This document shows positions 36,265 to 48,700 of a stretch of 64,000 nucleotides of DNA, one piece after another. Position 1 is the stretch's first letter. Each line of letters begins with the position of its first letter. Origin of the DNA: Sweltsa coloradensis (lineage: Eukaryota; Arthropoda; Insecta; Plecoptera; Chloroperlidae); the NCBI GenBank assembly GCA_024449915.1, contig JAMZAV010000302.1, forward strand, positions 372,001 through 436,000, in the 5' to 3' direction. Under the pieces are notes generated by a model. It was not told where the DNA came from, did not search any database, and was given only the letters and a program-made list of their open reading frames with translations. The position numbers were made by a program, and so were the translations under genes.

Positions 36265-37559
36265 TTTACATGATTCAGGTCTCAATTTTAATCCAATTTT
36301 GTGCTTAAAACTTGCAATTCATAACAATATAGATAAAAAAAAAACGAAGTAAGAAGCTCTAGAGATCAAATTGAAACTCACAGGAGATTCATGAATTCAT
36401 AAAAAATAATGACGTGTGCATTCGTAATTAGTGTAGCGGTATGTTTACGTGGCACCTAGCGCTGCAGTCTGCGTATTTCCCGGGGAAATCCTTGCGGCCA
36501 GCCCAGGATGATACATTGCTGACACCCATACACTGTGTGCTAACTTAAGTTTCATATAAAAAAACTGTCATGTCTTCTAAAATTTACGTTTAAGTTTTAA
36601 TTGATTTTCCACTAAAAAGGGGGCGATTAAAGGGGAAAAACTCTCGAAATTTTAAAGGAATTACAAATTTTAAAGGAATGGGATAATTTTTCTTTCTATT
36701 CTTAAAAAAAACCCCTCACTAAAAACTTAGTCTTAAAAAAAAGTTTAAGGTGTTGGTAAGGGAGTAGGATAAATTATTTTGAATAAGAGTCCTGAAATAT
36801 TTAATACAGACCAAAAAATGAAATCCAGTGTTTTTTTGTTTCCTCAAATGAAATTTAGGTTGGCAATACTTGCATAATAATTATTGTGTCCTGCGATAAA
36901 TGCTCTTTGGAAAAGAACTTTGATCAACAAACGTATTTTTTATTATTATAATAATAACCTCAAGATCATTTCATATAAAAGCCAGGGAAGAATACATATT
37001 TTATAACTGAATATTTCAGGGAAAGCTAGTAAAAAATAGTTTGAAAGGAATTCAGCTGTTCTTAATTACTAAATTAATATTTCAAATGTTGGGAATGGAC
37101 ATTTTCTTGAATCGATTTTTATTTTAAATGCTTTTGGCACTTAAATTAAAATATTAACAATAACTTTTATAATTTATGTAAATAGTGATATGTATTCTTT
37201 CTAAGTTGATATACTGTTTTAACTATCGTTATAGACTATAAAGACTACATCGTACTGTTTGTGACATGGCAACAAGACCACGGGACAAACAGGCCAATGA
37301 GATGATAAGTCAATAAAGTTTACCAACCAGATCACTCCCATTACACCATACAACTCGGTGTATTCGATGGCAGCGATTTAATAATGCACCGGTCGTGTAT
37401 GCCCTTCAGGCGGTAAAATCACAAGCCATAGATACATATTTGCTAGGGTATATCAATTTCCCGAACATGGTTGGGCGCCGACAGTTATGGCGGTTGTGAC
37501 CTTGTCGAAACGTTACATTTGATTGATTGGATCAATTTCATAAATGTCTTCATTTTAAA
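36265..37559. other. unassigned stretch
   Basis: A GC-richer piece at about 36425-36540 with a GTGTAGCGGTATG start resembles a SINE but lacks a convincing B box. The rest is AT-rich with no recognised feature. Confidence 0.4.
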
Positions 37560-38110
37560 ACAAAAAACGTTTTTTTGAAGCGAATTTTATTTATTTGGGG
37601 TTTGGAATTTTGGCTTCAAACAAACGTTAAATTTTTTTTAAAAATTAAAAAAATAAAAATTAAAATTAAAGAATTTTAAAAAAAATTAAAAAAAAAGCCT
37701 AGGAAATTTTTTTAAAAAAAAATTTAAAAAAAAAAAAAAAAATTTATTTTTATGTAAAATTTTTAATTCCTAAATTTAAAAAATTTTTAATCTTTAAAAA
37801 AAGGGTTTTAAAAAAATTTTTTGGAAAAAAGCATGTGGAAAGCGGGGGAAAAAAAATTAAAAAAATTAAAAAAATTTTTTAAGAAAAAATTTTCCCATTG
37901 GGGGGGGGGCAAAATTTAATTTCGTTGGGGCCCCCAAAAAAAAAAAAGATGAGCAATTGTGGAAAAAAAAAAAATCAAAAAAAAAAAAAGAAAAAAAAAT
38001 TTGGGTTTTTTTTCCCCGGTGGAAATAAATTTGTTCTCCTACTTCATAAAAAAAAAATTTTTTTTTAAAAATTTTAAAATTTTTGGGGTTTTAAAAAAAA
38101 ACCCCCAAAT
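37560..38110. other. homopolymer-rich low-quality-looking sequence
   Basis: Hundreds of bases are almost only runs of A, T and some G, C or mixed homopolymers, unlike any other part of the window. This is the usual look of unpolished long-read consensus. Its content should not be interpreted. Confidence 0.7.
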
Positions 38111-38398
38111 TTAAAACCATCATAATAATATCTCAAATAGGTTATTATAAAATAGATAATTTAAGGTAGCAATTAAATGGTGCCTTTTAAAAATCGTAAA
38201 TATTCATCAAACAAAATATATATTGTCAGTGCCACAGAATACAGAATTTTAATTGAATATATATATGTATTTTTCGAAGCTGAATATTGATATCGCGGAG
38301 CAGATTTGTTTCTTAAATAGGTTGATATAAAACAATTTTACTATGATTCATGTTCGCCAATAATGGTGCAATATTTTTAATAATGTATTTCACGATTT
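38111..38398. other. unassigned AT-rich stretch
   Basis: Nothing recognised. Confidence 0.5.
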
Positions 38399-38550
38399 AT
38401 GTCACTTCTTAAGTTTATTGAACGCTCAACGTATCAGAACTACATTGGAGTTAATTTTTAAGAGTTCAAGAGACTAAAAAAATCTCTTGAAATACGAACT
38501 CGAATGTAGTTCTGAAACATTGAGGGCTCAATAAACTTAAGAAATGACAT
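38399..38550. repeat. 152-bp foldback of Penelope-type termini
   Basis: Arms beginning ATGTCACTTCTTAAGTTTAT at 38399 and ending in its near complement at 38550 enclose a short centre. The right arm carries CTTGAAATAC, a GAACT/AGTTC helix, TGAAAC at 38513-38518, then ATT, GAG and CAATAAACTT. This matches the PLE terminal pattern seen at 56975 and 57686. Confidence 0.7.
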
Positions 38551-39775
38551 TCACCGAAAACAAAATATGTAAAATTAAGTATTACATTATTCTAGGCCAC
38601 GAAAGCATATGCCAACCTATAAATAAATTTATAAAACGTTATTCTTACCTCAACAAATTAAAGACTTACAATTCTGTTATTAAATTTCTCTGTTTAAGCA
38701 CGTGGTAGTATCGGTTTACTTTGTGTGAATGGTTACTATTTTCTGACCTCTTTAGTACCCGTTTTTTTTAAAACTATACTGATACTAATGAAAACTATTT
38801 CCCAAGTTAAGTATGAAACTTTGGCATCTTCTATCGTCCTGATAGGCTCGTTATTATTGACATTATTTCCCTATATTAATAATAGAACTCGTCTCGATTA
38901 GCCAAAGTGCATAAATATGAGACGTTAAGCAATAATCAATCAATCAATAAATAATAGAATGGTGTCTAAATTATTGTAATTTTTAATTATCTTTACACAC
39001 TACCATGAAATCAGTATTTGGTAGGACTTTATTGAAAAGGAAATCTCTATTTTCTATGCAATTTTATGAATTAACAAGTGAGTAGTGGTTGGAATAAAAA
39101 TGGCATCCCGGACGTTTGCTCTGTGTACTAACTTAGCGAAAAACTTGGTCCCCAGAGTATCCCGCCTTCTTCCTTTTATGTATGTACATAAATTAAATTT
39201 AGTTGTGGTTTAATTAAATTATATGCTTTGTGAACTTATTAGCAAATAACCCCAAAGTCTTTAGTCATTAAAAAAAAACTGTGAAATTGGAACGTTACAA
39301 AGGAGGGGCTTATCAAATAACCATCACATCAAGTAATTAAAAAAATGAAGGTAGTTCGCATTCAACTTCTTGTGAAGATGAGACTTTGAATTCTTGAGGC
39401 AAGATTTTAATCATATCTGTCTTAATTCTGAATTTTCAAAACGTCACGTCCCCTTCTATTGTTCCTTTGCGACGCTCAACGTTGCCGAATACTAAGTCAT
39501 CCCTTTGTGAATTAAAAAAATAAAACGTACGACCTGTAAACATTTCTTTGAAAGCATAAACGAAAACGTCTTACTTTGTCCGTAAAATTATCTTTCCAAA
39601 TCCAAGTTTAGTAATTTGTTTATGGTAAAAATAAAATAATTTGTTCAAAACTTTTGAAGGCAAAAGTGAGATGGTAACAAGGAAAAAATATATTGCGTCA
39701 AAACCCTTGAAAATACCCACGAAATTATGTTAGAGTAAAAAATAATAATAATATTAATCGTAAAGATAAATGGTA
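38551..39775. other. unassigned AT-rich stretch
   Basis: No gene or classified repeat. Confidence 0.5.
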
Positions 39776-40170
39776 TGTAGTAGGTTGCCCAAACGTTTCC
39801 CGCTCGATTTTTGTGATGGAGCAACGGCACTTTACCAAATTGTTAATTATACATTCAGATTGATAAAAATTTTAGGTGTCACTCCCCCACCCCTGCAGGG
39901 GGTGGGGGTGGAGGGGGTTTGTGATTATTACCATAGACACAAAAAAAAACCATGAATTTCTTTGAAAATTCGTAGATTTACTAACAACACAATGCTGAAT
40001 TCAAAAAAAATACTAAAAGTTCGAAAAATGACGCCATCTTGGAAAAAATCTCACATTTTCGACATTATTTACCGGTGTAAACTGCAGTAAATTTTAAAAT
40101 TTTAAAATAATTTAATTGCGTTCTTTAATGTTTGTTTAACAAAAACTTTTGAAATTTTTAAAATCGGTTG
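39776..40170 (+). repeat. dispersed repeat D, copy 1
   Basis: Matches the reverse complement of 44430-44850 in order: GGTTGCCCAAACG, TTTCCCGCTCGATTTTTGTG, GATGGAGC, AGATTGATAAAAATTTTAGG, TGTCACT, GGGGGTGGAGGGGGTT, GCCATCTTGGAAAA, AAAATCGGTTGATA. It is non-coding and of unknown class. Confidence 0.7.
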
Positions 40171-40264
40171 ATATTTACACTTTTATGTGATATTTACATA
40201 TTATTATGACAACCCTGTTTTAATATTTTCACTTATAAAATCATGAACGAATATTTTCAGATGG

Positions 40265-40337
40265 TTGGATGAGCGTAGCGAGCGTAGCGAGCGAAGCGAG
40301 ATTCCATTTCACTACACTGGAGAAAAAAATCCGGAAT

Positions 40338-40371
<34 letters not shown>

Positions 40372-41079
40372 TATTTTTGTGTGTTTGTCCACAACGATTC
40401 CGGCTAAACCGATACTCCAATTGCGATGAAATTTTATGGAGGCCTTCGAAATCTCTGAACTTAGAACTGCCACGGTTTTGAGCGCAATCTGGAAATTTTT
40501 TCTCATAAAAAACGCAATTTTACGATTTTTTCGATTTTTTAAAATTTCTTCGACTTATAACACCTACATGCTTTATCCGATTGTAATGATTTTTTCACAG
40601 AACCTTGATTTTATGAATTAAAATATTCATGTGAAAATTTGAGCGGAATAGAAAAATTATTTCTCATGAAAATCGTAATTTTACGTGTTTTTTTCTTTTT
40701 AAAAACAATTCTTTGACTTATAACACCTACATGCTTTATCCGATTGTAATGATTTTTTTACAGAACCTTAATTTCATGAACTTATATATTCGAAATAAAT
40801 TTGAGCGCAATCGAATAATTATTTCTTATAAAAATTGCAATTTTACGATTTTTTTCTTTTTTAAAATTACGATTAATTAAAAATTAAGTTAATTTTTTAT
40901 AAAATTTAATTTAATTTATTAAATTAAGTTATTTTTTTAAATTTAATTTAATTAAAATAAATCTTCGACTAAGTAATGTTTTTTTCACAGAACAACAGAA
41001 AATCCGCGTAACACATTGTAGCTCAATGCACCATATACGCTCATCCAACAACGCGGCGGGACTTAAGCGTTTTCCTAGT
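40265..41079 (+). mobile_element. Helentron/Helitron-like element, family A, copy 5
   Basis: Longest A copy. It starts TTGGATGAGCGTAGCGAGCG at 40265, contains a poly-T run of about 30 near 40340-40370, then three internal units each holding ACACCTACATGCTTTATCCG or a variant, and ends CGCTCATCCAA, AACGC…GCGTT, CCTAGT at 41079. Confidence 0.65.
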
Positions 41080-41312
41080 AGTGGCATAATTAACACAAAC
41101 TATTCAACTGGAAATACTGAAACGTTCATTTGTAGAAGGAAAGTGGTTTTCTTGGCATCAAACCATATTTAAAATCCTGGTAAAACCATGGTCAAACCAT
41201 GGATTTTAAATAGTAATCACATGCTCAAACGAACACGAGCGCCGTTTTGTCCTCCTTTTGTAAATTATTTATTAATAGGATAGACGTTGTATAAAATAAT
41301 CCATATTATACA

Positions 41313-41887
41313 TTGGATGAGCGAAACGAAGACTTAAATTTTCACTGACCCCCCAAAAATTTTGCTCGGGTGTTTTTTTGTTTTTGTATTTTTGTCTGGT
41401 TGTTCGCTCTCTACCGCGCAAACGGCATATGCGATCTTGATGAAAATTGGAGGGGACCTTCGAAATCTCTGAACTTAGACCTGCCACGTTTTTGGGTACA
41501 ATCAAAGAAAAATATTTCTCATGAATATCGTACTTTTACGATTTTTTTCGATTTTTAGTGCGATATTTTCGTGACATTTGGGCCGATTCTGATCAAACTG
41601 GTGGGGCTACAACGTTCATATTTCCCACATGGACATTAAGGTTATGGTGATGCAGAACCTTTAAAAGAAAAAAAGAAAAAGCCATAATCCATAGAAATAA
41701 AGGGTTTTTTAAATATGAGTTTTTTTTAGGTTTATAATAACAATTAACAATTAACAATAGAAACTTGACAACAATCACCTACAATGCATTCAAAAAACAC
41801 TTGCAAAGGAAAAGTGGTCCTACGCAAACTAAAAACTTACAAAAAAGCTCATCCATCAACGCGGCGGGACTAAAGCGTTTTCCTAGT
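41313..41887 (+). mobile_element. Helentron/Helitron-like element, family B, copy 3
   Basis: Starts TTGGATGAGCGAAACGAAG at 41313, with CATATGCGATCTTGATGAAA and ATGGACATTAAGGTTATGGT inside, and ends GCTCATCCATCAACGCGGCG … CCTAGT at 41887. It lies 233 bases downstream of family A copy 5 in the same orientation. Confidence 0.65.
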
Positions 41888-42010
41888 AAAGTTATTGCTT
41901 CCAATATGGGAAGTTTACGCGCTTTTCTTTTAATACGCGGGAAATATCAATAATATAATGTATGAAATACAACATTGAATAAATGGCTTGAAGCCGCCTG
42001 CGGTCACTAA

Positions 42011-42085
42011 TACGATTGGGGCGCTAGCCCACAGCGTATATCACTTGAAGAACGTGGGTTTGAATCCCACAGAAGGCTTTGTAAA
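42011..42085 (+). mobile_element. tRNA-like SINE head
   Basis: A perfect T-arm, GTGGG/CCCAC around TTTGAAT (42054-42070), with an A-box-like GCGCTAGCCCACAGCG upstream. Spacing fits a tRNA-derived head. The tail is not matched elsewhere in the window. Confidence 0.45.
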
Positions 42086-42149
42086 ATTGTTCACCCTCAT
42101 ATATCACCATCCATCGTCTCGAATAGAAAATATTGCAATAGTAAAATGT

Positions 42150-42239
42150 ATATATATTTCTTAGACCTGCTTCCAACATAAGTCGGGTCAGCTGGGATGG
42201 CTAATCACCAGATTTTCCAGGGCAAAAAGGGGTTTATTA
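42150..42239 (-). mobile_element. LINE 3' untranslated end
   Basis: Continues the minus-strand LINE fragment past its stop codon. The tail runs through GATTAGCCATCCCAGCTGAC and ends in an A/T-rich ATATATAT segment near 42150, consistent with a non-LTR 3' terminus. Confidence 0.45.
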
Positions 42240-42587
42240 TCACCGGCTTGCCAGGCCTGTCATGTTCTCTTCTCCTTCAATTTCTTCATCTTCCATTTCA
42301 TCTTCTCCTTCAATATCGTCCTCTTTTTCTTGCTTCTTACCACAAAGCTCAGCCATTTCCTTCTGTCCTACAACAGTCGTTCTGCTGCTATTTTTTCCCC
42401 CATCATTAATTTTTATTATTTGGTCCTTCCACTTCTTTCTTGGTGTACCAGGTCTTCTTATGTTCATATATCCATTTTTAAATTCTGCTCTCGGTATTCT
42501 CTTTTTCTCCAATTCTCCCATACGTCCATACCATCTCAATCTTTCTCTTCCTATTTTGAACAAAAACTTGTTAACTCCACTCTCTTC
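42240..42587 (-). pseudogene. C-terminal remnant of a non-LTR retrotransposon reverse transcriptase
   Basis: A 116-codon open stretch ends with TGA at 42240. Its N-terminal part, GVNKFLFKIGRERLRWYGRM, then RRPGTPRKKWKDQI, is the familiar tail of LINE ORF2 proteins (pattern LRWYGH…R.P……GR.RG.P.K.W.D). That segment lies C-terminal to the RT fingers/palm/thumb. An acidic Glu/Asp-rich tail of about 30 residues follows, which is not typical and reflects GAA/GAG-rich DNA. Upstream on the minus strand an in-frame TAG at 42588-42590 closes the frame. A one-base shift there would continue the match (…IRKR then VNKF), so the fragment is decayed. The endonuclease and RT core are not in the window. A 169-codon plus-strand frame over the same bases is a shadow. 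Confidence 0.65.
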
Positions 42588-42590
42588 CTA

Positions 42591-44429
42591 ATTTCTTTGC
42601 TCCTGATTTTTTTCAAGCCTAACTACACCTCTATACTCCTCCTACTAATTCCATTTCTGCAATTATTATATAAACACATCTTGGGCGGTAAAGATATTAT
42701 ATGCTCTGTGGAGACTTGGAATCGCTTTCTAAAAGTAGACGAAACAATTTTATTTCCGCTAGAAAAGTTTGTTTGTCGTGCTTTTTACCAGTCACTCAAA
42801 AGGGCAACCCGGGAATGTCATTCGATGATGTATGTTTAATAGCAAGGGTTGTCACACAGAAAAATTATCACCAACAAGAGCTGCATTGTACCCTATTTAT
42901 TTTTTCAACTTCAGTGCAGCGTATGGGCAAGCGATAGCGACAAATGCAACCAGTGTTACCCCCCCCCCCCCCCTCCACGCCATGAAGATTACGGTTGGAA
43001 ATTGGAAATTAATCACTAGGTGCCAGTAACAAATCTTCTACGGGCACTTGAAGGGGTGATTGAACTAGTAAAATGTGCATGTGCAGTCACTCTATGAAAT
43101 GCGCGACGATGACGTTGCAATACTGAAAGTGATGTCACTTAATGGGTGGTATACTGTAAATTATAAAATTGCCATTGAACCGTTTCATATATGAACAACC
43201 GCTATTAGCGTATTTATGGTTTATTTGGGTAAGGGGGCGTCAACCGTTAGATCATAATGCACGACTCTAGCCTAGGGGATATGAGGAGGATAGGCACATG
43301 CTGGTCAGAACTAGCCACGGGTACGGGTAGGAAAGGGGGGTTCTCACGTCACGGTCGTCGTCTTTGTCATCGTCATCGTCATCGTGTATTGTCATCGTCG
43401 TCGGGGAGGTCGTCAAGGGAAAAGGAAGGTGTCCCCGACGACGATTGCCAGAGCTCGCCTCTAGTTTCGGGGAGTAATATACTCCACTCTTCCGTTAGTC
43501 ACTCAACGCTCTTACTAGCTACTACTTTTTCATTCTCTAGGCCAATTCTACCCCGGGCCCAGACGGAATACTTAAATAAGTATGAAAAAGGACCATCTTG
43601 AAAATTAACTAGTATTATACAATTTTTCAACATTCTACATTTAAATGTATATTTAGAAATTCGCTTGATCGGCAAATTCAGCTAATTTTACATACAGTCT
43701 GGATCTATTTACGACCTCCAATTTTCACGCAATCAATTTGAATTTTTGGGATGTTGTTTATAAAGGATGATCGCATGACGCGATCAGAGCACATTTCAAC
43801 ATTTAAAAAATCCCTTTGCAAGCTTGGGACATAACTACAAATTACCTGTTTAGTGAGATAATTACGGTCAGTTACTAAGAAAAAAGTAATGTGCTCCAAA
43901 ACGCGCCATACACACATTCTTACTTAGCATTTAAATGCAAACCACAACCCGATAGGACAAACGAAAGAGCTTCAATGCAAGTGATCCTGTCTAAACCTTT
44001 GCATTCTGCATCAAAGTCTCGTTTGCTCGAGTGCATCAAACAGTCTTAAATATGGATCAACTTAATAAACCAAATTGGCTCATCCGTCAACGCAACTAAA
44101 ACTCGGTAGAAAACTTTACATTAAAAATGCACTTCAAAGTTTTATTTAAAAAATTCTACCTCCATAGCTTTCGAATAATTTTTTTTTAGAAAACAGCAAA
44201 TTTGGAAAAAAAAAATCCGGTAAAACTAGAAAACTTAGTTTTACTTGGAAAAAAATACAGTTTGGATAATACTGCATGCTTATTTTAGAATATCAACAAA
44301 TTTTTGGTCTATAGGAATTAATTTGCAAACTCTCTAATCCGAAATCAGTACGTAGCAGGCGACTTTTAACAATATCCTAATTAGCCAAGCAACAGGTGCC
44401 TTCAATCAAATGTTTGTGGAACGAGCAAT
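42591..44429. other. unassigned stretch
   Basis: Contains a C run at 42959-42973 and a CGTCAT/CATCGT-type microsatellite at about 43355-43410, which generates the 114-codon low-complexity frame at 43257-43601. GGCTCATCCGTCAACGCAAC at 44079-44098 resembles the subterminal part of Helentron-like family B, but no matching body adjoins it. Confidence 0.45.
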
Positions 44430-44850
44430 TATCAACCGATTTGTAAAATTTTTAGTGTTTTACTTTAAGGAAACTAAACATTTCATGTTTTTTGAGAAAA
44501 TATTTTCATCAGCATTATGAATTCCTCACTATTTGATAACATGTCACAAAAGTGATTATTTTCCAAGATGGCGGCACAAATTTTACTTTTTGTATTTTTT
44601 TTTCAAACTCAGCAATGTGTTTTTAGTAAAATTACAAAGTTTCATTTATTTCCAAGAAAAAATCAAATTTTAATTAAAATAGTCACAACCCCCTCCACCC
44701 CTACCCTCTGCAAGGGGTAGAAAAGTGACACCTAAAAAATTATCAATCTAAAATCGTATTTTACTATTTGGAATATGCGGCGTAGCTCCATCACGAAATC
44801 GAGCGGGAACCCTAAATCATACATTTGGGTAACCCACTAATGGGTAAATT
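44430..44850 (-). repeat. dispersed repeat D, copy 2 (inverted)
   Basis: Reverse-complement relative of 39776-40170; see that entry for shared landmarks. The similarity stops near TATCAACCGATTTG on the left and GGTAACCCACTA on the right. Confidence 0.7.
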
Positions 44851-45640
44851 CACGAGAGAGCCTACCTATTGCTTTAGATCTGAATATGTGAAGAATACTG
44901 TTCGTTTCATGGCGATGTTCATAATTTAATAATCAGTGAGAAATTACAATTCTATTATTGTAATTTCAATCAATTATTGACGATGGACATTCCTAACCAA
45001 AATATGGAATGAATGAATTAAAGTATATTTTGATATTCAGAATTTCTCAGATAGGGACTTTTAATGCGGATCAATCAAGAAAATCATGTCGGAGCTGATT
45101 CCATTGGCGCGGGAACTAGTCCAACGAGAGATTACTTTTAATAAATAGGAAACGCCGATTAAACAAGTTGGGCACGATTCACCAAAGTGTGACGCCAGAA
45201 TCAACAAGGCGTATTCGAATCAGCTTTATAGAATTTACTATGCTGTTGCTAAGATGGATTCAAAGTCACCATTTAAATATACCCAATGTAATAATTGATG
45301 TTCATATCAGACGATAAAAATCTTCTACCTGAAGCGGGACTCGAACCCGGGACCCCGCGTCCCCCCTTTCGTTCCTCCCCTTGGGAAGAAGTATATATGG
45401 TTGTTAACTCCTAAGCATAATAAACAAATATCTTGGAGGTGCGAATAATCTTTGCTGTTAAAGCGCCCCAAAACTAAAAAAAGAAGAAAAAGCCAAGGAT
45501 CGCGTACAACTGGTCACCGTGCGACCTGCATGTCGGGTCTCGCGAGATCGGTCTCGTTTACAACCTGTCTCAGTCGCGCCAGTGGACGAGCATGTACAGT
45601 TTACTATTAGATAGTAGCGTCGCAATCAGTTGCATAATAA
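44851..45640. other. unassigned stretch with a tRNA-like T-arm
   Basis: At 45334-45352 on the minus strand is CCCGGGTTCGAGTCCCG, a strong B box with four of five T-stem pairs, but no A box is found at the right distance. The sequence becomes GC-richer after 45480. Confidence 0.4.
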
Positions 45641-45793
45641 CACTATTAGTAGTGAGGTCAGAGCTGACTCCAAACAAACCTGACCAATCCGAGCCCGTCC
45701 CTTGCTGGCCTCGACCAATCACATAGCCGTATCGACGATTGTTTGAAGTCAGGCAGTGGTTCTTAAGGGGGCCGTGACGTCACACTAATAGTG
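45641..45793. mobile_element. 153-bp MITE with CACTATTAGT termini
   Basis: CACTATTAGTAGTGAGGTCA at 45641-45660 matches, with a one-base gap and one mismatch, the reverse complement of 45775-45793. The interior is GC-richer than the surroundings, contains two CCAAT sequences and no coding frame. No target duplication is evident, so the superfamily is open; a CACTA/Chapaev-like origin is only suggested by the CACTA start. Confidence 0.55.
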
Positions 45794-48700
45794 TATATCG
45801 TAAGAGATATGTGGACGAGCCGCCTTAAAAATAATAGTTATATAGAATGCAACACCCACGATGTAAAATTTGTATTCAAATTTACTTTCATGGTTCACAA
45901 AAGGTGAAAGTCAAAACTGGAAGTTCTGGCCTGCGTAGTATACGAGCGTATCATCATAAAGGCACTATACATCTGGCTGTATTACATCTCTGGCTGGCGT
46001 AATATCGCATGCATGATTCATGGTGATGGCCCAAGACGCGGCACACGTACTTTACGATGATGTTTCTTAAATGTGATTACTAGGAGGCCGTGGTTGTACA
46101 CAACGAACAAGCTCCTACCGTTCTACAACGGAGGGAAACTGAGGTTTTAAAAGGACAATGCATTATTTAAACACGTCTACCGCCATGATGCCGGCAACTC
46201 GGAAAGATTGTATCAGATTAGGAGGTTGGGTGAGGGGGCTGTGATTAATTTTGCGAATCAGAGCTACGCTGAGGAGGAGATAACTATGGAGCTAAAATGA
46301 GATTCGTGGTAGAAATTTGTTGGGCCTGGTTTTCTTGCCAGAAGAATTGAGGCGAGAATGTTTTATAGAAGCGGAAGAAGTGTCCGGGAGTTTCTATTAT
46401 GCTCGGCCATCTATTTCGCACTATTAACCAAACAGCAATGCGCAGATTCAACGAAATTTGGAAGATTCATTATTTTTCATCACTATTACTTATAACACTC
46501 AATTGTCTTCCAAAGGTGATCGAAATAAAAAAGTCACAATCTTTGAAATAAGTTGATATTAATGAGAATCGAAAAACAATATTAAATATGAAAACTTGCA
46601 TTAAGTTTATAGAAATAATATTGCGAAGGAAATGTTTTCAGTTCAACAAAGCGTGGACAGTGTGTAGTGCTAGTAATCTAGTAGTGGCATTATGTAGCAG
46701 ACTGTAATCAAAGTTAACGTTACTTCTTGTGAAAGCAAGTAATGAAAACTTTAATCGATTTGGTAGGTTAATTTTATATCCTATCAGCTAAAAGATCGAT
46801 TCAAGATTAATATTACCCTCTAAAGAATGACGTATAGCAATTCTGTAAACCCTTGTATAAAATTTCAACCGTATTTTTAAGCAAATGGTTAAATTTAATT
46901 TTGAAAGTAAACGATTTCCCTTTATCGATATTTAGATAATTACACTTCTATGCCAGCAAATACATCTGCCAATTGCACTTCCTCTATTTAGTAAAACTAT
47001 TATTATAAAGAAAACAAGAGAAAACTTAATTTGATTGTCAGTAACAATAACGGTACACATGCAATTTATATTATCCATACATTTTCAATATTGAGGCATG
47101 TAGAGAATTGATAATAATCGAACTCTGGTTTCTGATTACATGAAACCATTTTGAATCATTCGGTTCAATTATTATTGTGTATGTGCTGTGTAAATCGACG
47201 CACTTAATATACAAAACATTATTTTTCATTAATGTATTTATAAATTAATAATTATTTCAAATCTATTCGCAAAGAACTTACGTACAATTCTAAATGCTTC
47301 AAATTCTTATTCAATATAAAACCTAGTGATATCTTCGCTTGTTTTCGTTTTATGTCGTCAAATTTGAGAATTAACGTTTTAAGTCGTTGAACAAACCCAC
47401 GATGGATTGTTTACTTGTTTTCAAATTCATCATATGATCCAAACTTGAGAATACTTTCTTCGTGGAAATGGGAGCTGACGTCGACGCCGAGGCCACGAGG
47501 GATGACGTCACGTCCAGAGAGCAACGTTCGTAAAGTAAACAAGCCCGGAACTGCAGGGTGGAAAGCGAATGTGGTAAACTTCGAAAACACATTTAAATGG
47601 CTGACGAAGAAGTTCTTGTAAGATTGCATAGTAGTAATATTTAGTGATCCTCATGGTTAGGTTGGCATTAAGCAAATATAGATTCGTTGCTAGAGTGAGG
47701 CTAAGGTTTGATCGATGCCACACGGGAGATTATACTCCACATTTCATGATATGTCATGATATTAGAATATTAGAATACAAACTACAAAGGTACGACGAAA
47801 ACGAAATTTATATTTCCCATAAAAACATTTTCATTTTAAAAAACAAATGAAGAGATCCACTGCATAATATGATAATATGATCTACGGATTGTGAAAATCA
47901 TATACATTGTTAAATTTACTATTTTGTTTTCTTTATGTTAATATGTTGATATTTTATCAGTTAATGTGAACATCAAAATAGGGACACGTCCATGTAATTC
48001 CAGGTTGGTAAACAACAAAATATGCATAGATTTTATGGAATATACATTTGGGTATAGATCCACCGTTTTAAATGTGCGCCCATGTGTTTAGCTTTTAAAT
48101 ATGTAATTACATAAACATATATATTACTTTCCTATTCTGAAGAGTTCCGATAAGCAAAAATATGCTCATCTGTACATGTACGAATGTAGGCTTATCGATT
48201 TAACACGATCGAGTGACGACAGGAAGGGTAAGTTAACTTTATTTTAAATTTACAGTTTATTTATGATAGTTATTTACTATTTGTTATTTTATTATAATTT
48301 ATATCATCGGCAGTGATCGATTGTCATCGACACAATAAAGGGTAGAAAAAATTGTTAAAAAAGAATTATAGTAAGACCACAAAAAGATTTTGTTTGCTTA
48401 TCCTCCCTACAGCTCGACCTAACATGCCACTATCACCAACCAAATGCATTGTGCCGGATACAATTATGATGAAAAGCATGGCACTTATGTTTGCAATTTT
48501 GTTTAACACTAATGAGTTTATAAATGAAAAGTTCGTGACAGCTCACATGTTCTCTAATACATGGAGTGTATGTCCTGTAGACGGGTTTGCTTAAATTTAA
48601 CATCATTGTTACGTGCTACGTAATACAATGCCTGCTTTTCTCTGAATGCGTTATTTGCTTTTTCATAGCAAACAGTAGACCACTTAATTTAAAATGCATG

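Noticed and set aside
42330..42839. 169-codon plus-strand frame, the second longest in the window
   Set aside because: It is antisense to the LINE reverse transcriptase tail at 42240-42587 and its composition reflects CT-rich antisense DNA.
43257..43601. 114-codon plus-strand frame rich in Arg, His and Ser
   Set aside because: Driven by a CGTCAT/CATCGT microsatellite; no motif, no flanking gene structure.
44079..44105. GGCTCATCCGTCAACGC, resembling the 3' subterminal part of Helentron-like family B
   Set aside because: No family B body lies upstream and the hairpin plus CTAGT are missing, so it may be coincidence or a tiny relic.
46151..46297. Short plus-strand reading …NSERLYQIRRLGEGAVINFA… ending in TGA
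   Set aside because: Looks coding-like for about 48 codons, but I cannot match a family, and no splice sites or extension were found.
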